From contig NC_037681.1 in the NCBI RefSeq assembly GCF_003255815.1, positions 64,975,438 to 65,039,437 on the forward strand: a DNA stretch of 64,000 nt, read 5' to 3'. Position numbers and translations under genes: made by a program. The DNA comes from Theropithecus gelada (lineage: Eukaryota; Chordata; Mammalia; Primates; Cercopithecidae). This document shows positions 56,713-64,000 of this stretch, piece by piece. The notes beneath the pieces were generated by a model, which was not told the DNA's origin, did no database searches, and saw only the letters and a program-made list of their open reading frames with translations. Positions within the stretch are counted from its first letter, which is position 1, and each line of letters starts with the position of its first letter.

Positions 56713-57307
56713 TGTGGTAGGCAGGATTCTAAATGGCCCCCAAGATTCCTGGCCCTTCTGTACACATACCTTGTCCCAGGCATTTAGCCATACAATATCT
56801 AGATACTGCTTTGGAAAGATTTTGCAGATGTAGTTAAGGTCCCAAATCAGTTGACCATAAAGCAGCAACATTATCTGAGTGGATCTGACCTAATGATGTA
56901 ACCCCTTTAAATCTGGGTCTAGAGGTCAGAGACAGGAAGTCAGAGACTGGAAGCAGGAGAAGGATTTTCCGGCTTGAAGATGGAGGCAGCTATGTAGCAA
57001 GGAATTTTTTTAGCTGAGATGGCCCTTGGTTGCCAGCCAGCGAGGAAATGGGGACCTCGATTCTACAACTACAAGGAGCTGAATTTTGCCAGCAAGAATG
57101 AGCTTGGAAGCAGAATTTTTTTGGAGCCTCCAGATGAGAACTCAATCTGGTTGCCACTCTTATTTCAGCCTTGTGATTCCCTGAGCAGAGAACTCAGCCA
57201 TGCCATACCAGACTTCTGACCTACAGAACTGTGAACTAATAAATGAGTGATGGTTTAAGCTGCTAAATTTGTAGTGATTTGTTATGCACCGATAGAAAAC
57301 TAATACA
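56713..57307 (+). mobile_element. MLT1-type MaLR solo LTR
   Basis: It begins 'tgtggtaggcaggattctaa', contains 'ttttgcagatgtagttaagg' and 'cttctgacctacagaactgt', and ends 'aaaactaataca', a typical TG...CA MLT1 LTR. The flanking 5-mers 'tctcc' and 'tcttt' are a weak TSD. Confidence 0.85.
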
Positions 57308-57764
57308 TCTTTGTTTACATCTTGCCTATTCCACATTTGTTTCCTCCGAGATCAGATGGAAACATGGTCCCCTTTTTCTATTTTCAAATCTTATGTCTCT
57401 TTCTGGTACATCAGCTAAGCTCTTCTTTCTGTTGGAGAAAAATGTTCTCTATTCATTTGCCAGAAGAGATGATTGCAATCTTCTGAAGCTGGTGAATGCC
57501 TAAGGCTCTTTCGCTAGTTTTCCAGCTCTGTCCACTTCTTTGGGCTCTCTTTGGTGACTAATCACTCAAGCAACCGCCTCCCCAACCCCCAGGGGAATTC
57601 TCTGCCAGATTACTATGATTATAGTTTTATAATCCTAAAAAACAAAGACCTGAAAATGTACAGAGTAGCAAACATAATTCACCCCAAGGGAAGAGAAGAA
57701 CCTCTCTCACACAGCAGGAAGACTCAGTTTTTCCCATCCAGTCACTTGCCACAATCTCTTGAAC
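57308..57764. other. Low-copy sequence
   Basis: No gene or assignable repeat was recognised. Confidence 0.35.
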
Positions 57765-57795
57765 TAAAAACCACAATTACTTTTGCACCAACCTA
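57765..57795. mobile_element. MADE1 (mariner MITE) half
   Basis: The run 'ccacaattacttttgcacca' followed by 'acctaaa' is the terminal half of MADE1, the Hsmar1-derived MITE. The partner arm is not recognisable, so no hairpin forms. Confidence 0.75.
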
Positions 57796-57809
57796 AAATG
57801 TATATATAA

Positions 57810-57912
57810 ATTTTTTTTTCTTTTTTTCTTAGAGACAGGGTCTCACTCTGTTGCTCAGGCTGGAGTGCAGTGGTGATCATAACTCAGTGCAGCATCGAAC
57901 TCCTGAACTGCT
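57810..57912 (-). mobile_element. Alu left-monomer fragment
   Basis: The T-rich start and 'gagacagggtctcactctgt' to 'catcgaactcctgaactg' form about 100 bp of antisense Alu, ending abruptly. Confidence 0.8.
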
Positions 57913-58404
57913 CATATATTTTAGAAATACTTCTTGCCGGAAGATTATGATACTTTTGCTTATTTATTGGCTTAGGGATCTCCAAAGTCTCAGGCTTCAG
58001 TAAGTAAGCCTATGTCCTACATGATGTCCGTAAACTCCGCTCCCTCTTGGACTTACATCCTAGAACAAGGACATTCGGGGCTTCTTCAACTCTGGTCATA
58101 CATTTTTGTCCCAGACCCAGCTTCATTGTGTTAAAAGTCATGGTGTTATGTGAAGAGCGTCTTTATCCATTCTTCTGTCATTCAGTGTAGAGTTCTGATA
58201 GACTCTAGATTCTAGGATTTTTGAAACAGGATAGATTCATTCTGACCTGCCTGAATTGAAGGTCATATTAAAATGTGGGCAGGGAATGGGGAAGGGAACT
58301 ATGGAGAAAAGGAATGTGTGTGTAGTCATATTCACAGAAATACACTGCTAAAGAGCCAATACCAGCACAAAGAACATCAGCACATATGTTTTTAAGACTG
58401 ACAG

Positions 58405-58701
58405 CCGCCGGGTAGGGTGATTCACATTTATAATCCCATCACTTTGGGAGGCCGAGGTGGGTGGATTGCTTGAGCCCAGGAGTTTGAGACCAGCCAGGGC
58501 AACACAGGGAGACTCCATTTCTACAAATCATTAAAAATTTAGGCAGGCCTGGTGACACATGCCTGTAGTCCCAGCTACTCTAGAGGCTGAGGCTTAAGCC
58601 TGAGAGATTGAGGATTCAGCGACCTATGGTGGTGCAGTGACACTCCAGCCTGGGGGACAGAGTGAGACCCTGTCTTAAAAAAACAAAACAAAACAAAACA
58701 A
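58405..58701 (+). mobile_element. AluJ
   Basis: This is a diverged sense Alu with a (CAAAA)n tail. TSD 'aagactgacag' at 58394-58404 and 'aagactaacag' at 58702-58712 (10 of 11). Confidence 0.9.
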
Positions 58702-58712
58702 AAGACTAACAG

Positions 58713-60034
58713 TCATATAAGAGTACATTTACATATAAAATGCATAAATGGAATATTTCTTATATGAAGATGGATGGATAGTAAAGGAACTAAATCAATT
58801 ACAGAATGTCTACCATAAAGTTATCACTAAGCTGAGCTCTTAGGGAGACACCAAACCCAGGGAATTTATAGGCTCCTTGTATCTTTTTTCTATTTCATGT
58901 GGTATGAGAGAAGTCAGTTACCAAGATCTATTGACCATCTATCCACTGTTTTCTGAACCAAAGGCATACTCTAAAAGCTTGCAGTGACTGGATGAGTCAA
59001 ATTCTGTAGGTTCCTCTTTACCAGTTGTTTTGTGATGATTAAACCAGTGATACGTTGTATCATACATTGATTGAGGAGGCATTTAATACTTAAAGTGAGA
59101 ACTGTTGCAAGTTATCAAAGGAACTGTGGGTGTTCTGTATATTCTCTGTATATCTTCATAGAGACTGCCAAGAATGGGGCTTGAGACTAAAGTTTTAAAC
59201 AACTCATTCATGAATGTTCATCTACCTAAACTTCTGTACACAACGTATGACAACTTACAAGACCTGAAAACCAACTGTTTTTAAAATCGTCTTCTTCAGT
59301 GTTTTATTGTAAAAAGTCTCATCTATTCTACTTAGCCACATAATTCCAGGTGGTGTTCTAGGGCTCAGGGTAGAGTATGTGGCAATAATGTAGTCACAAG
59401 ATTATGCAGTCCTGTTTAATTGGGGCAGAAACCCACATCTGCAAGATCTTTATTCTCTCAGATTGCTGAGACAAAGAACTGGATATAGGGCTTTACACAG
59501 TGTCATGCAGTGGGTGGGCATGCCTTATATGTCACATTAATTGTATTTATAAATTTACTCCAGAAACCTGAGCATGAAGACTCTAAATTCTCATTGTTCA
59601 GGTGACTCTAAGCAGATGGCTTATGCGTACGATTGGAAGGATTGGAAGTTCTAAAGGGAATTGTGCGTGTTGCCCTTTGTGTTCCATAGGCCATTACCAA
59701 CAGGCCTTGAAACTCCCTGGAGTTTTATGCATAAGAAAGAAAGATGTCAAATTTGCCTTCTTGAGTAGTTTTATCAGGGTCACCTATGATCTGTATTTAA
59801 TATTTGGTTGCAAGGGAGAGTCCCCAACAAAAAGATGCTGGAACACAGCCAGTCCATTAGCATTGAGGCCATGCTTTCTTCAAAACACCCTGGCCGGGCT
59901 CTAAACCAAAGAATGCTTTTTAAATGGCAGCAGTGGAAAAGATTTGTTGAAAACTCATGTCACTATAGATGAATTTGCTCTGAAGAATAGAGATCATTAT
60001 CAGCCCAGTAAACTTTGGGACATCAGAGTGAAGG
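58713..60034. other. Low-copy sequence
   Basis: No gene is seen. An open frame at 59602-59904 (100 codons) has no recognisable domain and a composition expected by chance. Confidence 0.4.
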
Positions 60035-60150
60035 ACTGTAATAAGTGCTTTTGTACATGTCACCTCACTTCATCTTCGTAATCGTCCTGAGAATCACACA
60101 ATTATTATTCTCATTTTACACAAGAGAAAACTGAGGCCTATATATGACCT
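60035..60150 (-). repeat. MIR fragment
   Basis: 'cctcacttcatcttcgtaat' and 'tctcattttacacaagagaa' are reverse-complement MIR. Confidence 0.72.
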
Positions 60151-60254
60151 ACTTTGTATACCTATGGAGAACTTTCCTTTGTTGGCATTATACCAGAACC
60201 AGTTTAGCTTACTCAGGGTGAAGTGTAATATGGTTTTCTAACATACGTTGTTTT

Positions 60255-60500
60255 TTTTTAATTTTCATTTTTTAATAGACTTAAGGAGTACAAGTGCAGT
60301 TTTGTTACATGGATATATTGTGTAGTAGTGAAGTCTGGGTGTTGAATGTAAGCATCACTTGAATAGTGTACATTGTCTTACCCATTAGGTGATTTCTCAT
60401 CTCTCATCCTCCCCTCCGAGTCTCCAGTGTCTATTATTCCACTCTATGCCCGTAGGTATGCATTATTTAGCTCCCATTTGTAACTGAGAACACTAACCTA
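60255..60500 (-). mobile_element. L1 3' end fragment
   Basis: 'ttttaatagacttaaggagt', 'acttgaatagtgtacattgt' and 'ttagctcccatttgtaactg' are the reverse complement of a primate L1 3' end. Confidence 0.75.
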
Positions 60501-60849
60501 CAGTTTGGATGTGTGTTCACAGTGATATGCAATGATATTTTCACTGTACTCATTACTACTTTTGAACCTTTTAAATAAAATTGAGAAGATAAAATTTTTT
60601 TTATAACTGTGGCTTTCTCATTAACAAGACAAGGCAAACCGAACCAAGTCACTTACCTATTTAGTGCTTGACATGGAGGATTTAAGAAATCCTAGAAATG
60701 ATTTCTAAAATGGAAGATTTTACTTGGTGATCTTTACAGTCAGTAACAACTCCAAAATCCTGGAAGTTTATGCAAATGGAGTCCTTTCATACAAAATACA
60801 AAATACTGTGGCCGTGCTCAGAATCTGGTGTGAGGCCTGAGGTAACCGC

Positions 60850-61100
60850 TCACCTCCATATTTTCCATTTATTGAGCATTTATGTTTCAGGAACCATGCT
60901 AAGCAATTTACATACCTCATCTCATTTAATTCTTACAACTGTTCTGCGAATATTGTTTCCATTTTACATATGAGGAAACCGAGATACAGAGAGGCTTAAG
61001 TAATTTGTCTAAAGTTGCATGGTATCTGATGGTAGAGCTGAGATATGAAAACCAGCCTGTTTGATCACCAAGCTAGCCTCTTACCATTGGGCTATTTACT
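60850..61100 (-). repeat. Near-complete MIR
   Basis: 'ttattgagcatttatgtttc', 'tttacatatgaggaaaccga' and 'gatggtagagctgagatatg' give most of the MIR in reverse complement. Confidence 0.82.
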
Positions 61101-61645
61101 TTATTTATTCAGCCTTAGGGACAGGATAAGTTTATGTCATTTAGTCAGGACCCTTTCCCCTGATAATCATTGGACAAATCAGCAATAATTTTAAAAGAAA
61201 GAGACAAATATTTTAGAGGAAGGGAATAGAAGAATTGGAAAGAAAGTAAGTGGGTACTGTGAAAGTATACATAAGGCAAAAGGAGGCTTAGCCAAAGAGT
61301 TCAAAGTCAGAATGCTCCCTTGTGACAGAAATGAAGTACTAGATGTGTGCTATGATTTAAAGTTTCATGGCACATTAAAGTGTTTTGTTGAAAAACCTGT
61401 AACATCTTCAACAAGTAGTAGACACTATTTAAGTACCTGTAATTGACCAATACGATACCGTACTACTGGCGCTGTGTTCACTGTTGACCCAGAAGTTCAC
61501 ATGTGTAGATAGCATATGAATCCTCTTCATTTTATACTCTGTTCTCTCATACAAGTGCTCTAAATTGGCTTTTAATCTCTGTTATATATAGTTTTATCCA
61601 TTAAGAGGATATGTATGACATCTTTTCATTCAGAGTGAGACACTT
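61101..61645. other. Low-copy sequence
   Basis: No gene or assignable repeat was recognised. Confidence 0.35.
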
Positions 61646-61952
61646 TTTTTTTTTTTTTTTTTTTTTTTGAGACAGAGTCTCACTCTGTCACCCAAGCTGG
61701 AGTGCAGTAGCGCAATCTTGGCTTACTGTAACCTCCACCTCCTGGATTCAAGTGATTCTTGTGTCTAAGCCTCCTGAGTAGCTGGGGCTATAGGCATGCA
61801 CCACCATGCCCTGCTAATTTTTGTATTTTTAATAGAGATGGGGGTTTGCCATATTGGCCAGGCTGATCTTCAATTCCTGGCCTCAAGCCATCTACCCAAC
61901 TCAGCCTCCGAAAGTGCTAGAATTACAGTTGTGAGACACTGTACTTGGCCAT
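61646..61952 (-). mobile_element. AluS
   Basis: This antisense Alu has a T run of about 24, 'gagacagagtctcactctgt', and a diverged 3' part ending 'gagacactgtacttggcc'. Confidence 0.9.
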
Positions 61953-62590
61953 GTTTTTGTTGTTATTAGAAATGTACTCTGAGAATAGCATTTCCTCTCT
62001 GTGTCTAATCAACATTGGATGGGAAGATATTCAACTGTTGTATTCTTTTTCTCTCTATTCTAATTATTGTCATGGCTCTAGTAGAATTTCTAACTGTAAT
62101 TTTACCACTAAAATAAGAAGAATAATTTATCAAATGAAGCTATTTTGGTGAATTTAAAATGTATGACATCCTTCTCATAAGGTAGCTTGGATTGGTTACT
62201 TTTATTGTTTTGTTGAGTATTCTGGTTCTATAAAACGGAACATTTTACAAAGAGGTTGTAGGCATTAATATTAAGTGACGTGCAAATAAAGAAGTACGGA
62301 GAATCTTAGGAGGTGGCTGCCTGTTTGTCTCTTTCGAGAACACAGTTTTAGAAGTGTTTGCTTTATCCGTTATGACCTTTTGCTAACTCATTAATGCATT
62401 CAGTAGACATTTAATGTCTGTATGTTCAGTTGCAGTTCCCTGGGGTAAGAATTACACATTCAAAGACAATGAAGATAGAGTTTGTACCTTCGAGAAGCTG
62501 ACTGTTTTGTGAGCGAGATAGACAAGGGAGGAGGAAAATCCAGTAGTTAGTTAAACATTATGATAGAGGTGTGTACTGGATAGTGTGTGA
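61953..62590. other. Low-copy sequence with possible L2 piece
   Basis: The part at about 62400-62590 ('ttatgatagaggtgtgtact') resembles reverse-complement L2. The rest is unassigned and no gene is seen. Confidence 0.4.
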
Positions 62591-62742
62591 GCACAAAAGT
62601 CTTCCTAGTAACCCAGATTGCCTAGGTTCAAATCCTGGCTTTGCCACTTGTTGACTATGTGGTCTTGGACAAGTTACTTGACCTTTCTGTGCTTCATGTT
62701 TCATACAGCCCTTAGAATAGTACTTGATACACAATAAATATT
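62591..62742 (+). repeat. MIR with internal deletion
   Basis: 'gcctaggttcaaatcctggc', 'cttggacaagttacttgacc' and 'agtacttgatacacaataaa' follow a sense MIR with its middle shortened. It is split by a trimeric Alu and ends just after 63181. Confidence 0.75.
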
Positions 62743-63180
62743 CGCAGGACACAGTGGCTCATGCCTGTAATCCCAATAGTTCGGGAGGCCAAGACAGAAG
62801 GATTGCGTGAAACCAGGAGTTCAAGACCAGCCTGAGCAACATAGTGCGACCCTGTTCCTACAAAAATTTAAAAAATTGGTTGAGTATAGTGGTACATGCC
62901 TATAGTCCCAGTTACTTGGGAGTCTGAGCTGGGAGGATCACTTGAGCTCAGGAAGTCAAGATCAGCCTTGGCAACATAGTTAGAACTTGTCTCTACAAAA
63001 TAAAAAATGAAAAAATTACCCAGGTGTGGTGGCATATACCTGTAGACCCAGCTATTTGGGAGGCTGAGGTGGGAGAATTGCTTGAGCCCAGGAGGTCAAG
63101 GCTGCAGTGAACCATAATTGTACCCTGCACTCCAGCCCGAGTGACAGAGTGAGACTCTCTCAAAATAAAATGAAATGAAA
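62743..63180 (+). mobile_element. Three-monomer (trimeric) Alu
   Basis: The 438 bp unit holds three Alu monomers in a row, with promoter-side starts at about 62743, 62880 and 63012. The middle unit begins like a right arm ('ggttgagtatagtggtacat') and ends like a left arm ('gatcagccttggcaacatag'). A single TSD, 'acacaataaatatt' (62729-62742) and 'acacaataaatact' (63181-63194), surrounds the whole unit. Confidence 0.85.
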
Positions 63181-63229
63181 ACACAATAAATACTGCACTA
63201 GGGTCTGTTAAATAAGATATTTAAGGCAG

Positions 63230-63990
63230 AATGGATGAATAAGAAATAACCAGATGAAGGGAGTTTTGGTTGGGGTGGGATTAGGGAAGATAGGATGGTT
63301 TCGAGGAAACTGCATATATGGAAGACCTTGGCAAGAGGGATCTCGGAACTGTTGAAAAGGGTAGAAAGGGGGCAGCAGCAAGAGAATAAACAGGAGAAGT
63401 AAGTAGAAACCATATTACACAGTCTTGTCTGAAAGCATGGCAATAATTTACATTTTTCATTCAGATTCATATTTTTACAATATTTTCATGGAGGATAGAT
63501 TGGAGCAGGGTAGCCAGTCAGAAGCTGTTGACGTGGTTCAGATAAAAAAAAGATTGAGACCTTAAACTAGGGGTATTGGTGGTAGGGATAGAGAAGAAGG
63601 AAATTGATTTGAAAGCTGTCGAAAGTGTGGGATAAGGGACAAGGGACAGGTGGGAGTTAGATGTGAGTCACGGTTTCTGGCTTGTTTGACATATTGCTGA
63701 AGCAGGGACTACAGGAAGAATGGATTAGGGTGAGGATGGGGAGGGAGGGTGGGTTCCAATTTAGATATTTTTGAGTGGGTGGAGCCTGTGGGACAGTTAG
63801 AAGAACTTCCCCAATAGGCCTTTGGCTATTGAGAAGGTCTGGGGATCAGCAGAGTGTTCTCATCTGTAGAAATTGATCTGGAAGTCGTCTTCAAATGAAT
63901 GTGAGTTGAAGCCATGAGAGTGGGTGAGATTAAGAAGAGGAATAAAGAAAGAATATAATAGAATTTAGGATAGATTCCTGGTGATCACTA
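63230..63990 (-). repeat. L2 internal region
   Basis: 'tggaggatagattggagcag', 'gtcacggtttctggcttgtt' and 'gttgaagccatgagagtggg' follow reverse-complement L2 over about 750 bp to the window end. Confidence 0.65.
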
Positions 63991-64000
63991 ATTTGAGGAC

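Noticed and set aside
57765..57795. miR-548-like precursor
   Set aside because: Only one arm of the MADE1 palindrome exists, so no hairpin can form.
59602..59904. 100-codon frame with several Cys pairs
   Set aside because: Cysteine spacing does not fit a zinc finger or other known motif. It is likely chance.

Overview
This is a 64 kb stretch of primate nuclear DNA with no recognisable protein-coding gene, exon set, tRNA, rRNA or CpG island. It reads as intergenic or deep-intronic sequence. The lineage can be narrowed. Several young Alu elements carry a linked signature: 'ggctcaagcctgtaatccc', 'actagccgggcgaggtgg' and, in one copy, 'gagatccggccac'. As far as I recall this is the AluYR type found in Old World monkeys rather than the human AluY type. 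The window is therefore most likely from a cercopithecid such as a macaque, baboon or vervet.

About 38 Alu or Alu-fragment insertions, covering AluJ, AluS, AluY/YR and monomers, sit on both strands. Many still have target-site duplications (TSDs) that can be read directly. Beneath them lies an older layer: MIR and L2 fragments, ancient L1M segments, MaLR-type solo LTRs, a nested pair of hAT MITE-like elements, a Tigger end and half of a MADE1 element. The largest single element is a 5'-truncated, dead L1 at about 41.3-46.5 kb on the plus strand. Six Alus cut it into pieces.

Layout: 0-2.6 kb, an AluYR, an L2, an AluJ and a MIR. 2.6-7.5 kb, mostly repeat-poor, with a GC-rich patch at 4.6-4.8 kb and a perfect RFX X-box followed by a CCAAT palindrome at 5.63-5.67 kb. 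7.5-13.3 kb, Alus, an MLT1-type LTR, an L1 split by a THE1/MST-type LTR, and a Tigger end. 13.3-19.6 kb, MIR, nested hAT elements, Alus, a MaLR LTR, and an L1 3' end split by two Alus. 19.6-26.9 kb, mostly low-copy DNA. 26.9-36.9 kb, dense Alu, MIR, L2, LTR and L1M. 37-40.5 kb, repeat-poor, with a near-identical 150 bp tandem duplication. 40.5-51.2 kb, the Alu-riddled L1, L1M, further Alus and L2. 51.2-56 kb, low-copy DNA with a 170 bp direct duplication spaced 1.13 kb apart. 56-64 kb, an MLT1-type LTR, MADE1, MIR, L2, Alus and an unusual three-monomer Alu.

The open reading frames present are short and mostly lie in Alu or L1 sequence. None looks like a host gene. I found no evidence of a novel coding system. 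The points worth checking are structural (duplications, nested insertions, an Alu-associated deletion, a trimeric Alu) and one regulatory candidate (the X-box/CCAAT pair). Repeat family names come from memory of consensus sequences, not from a database search.
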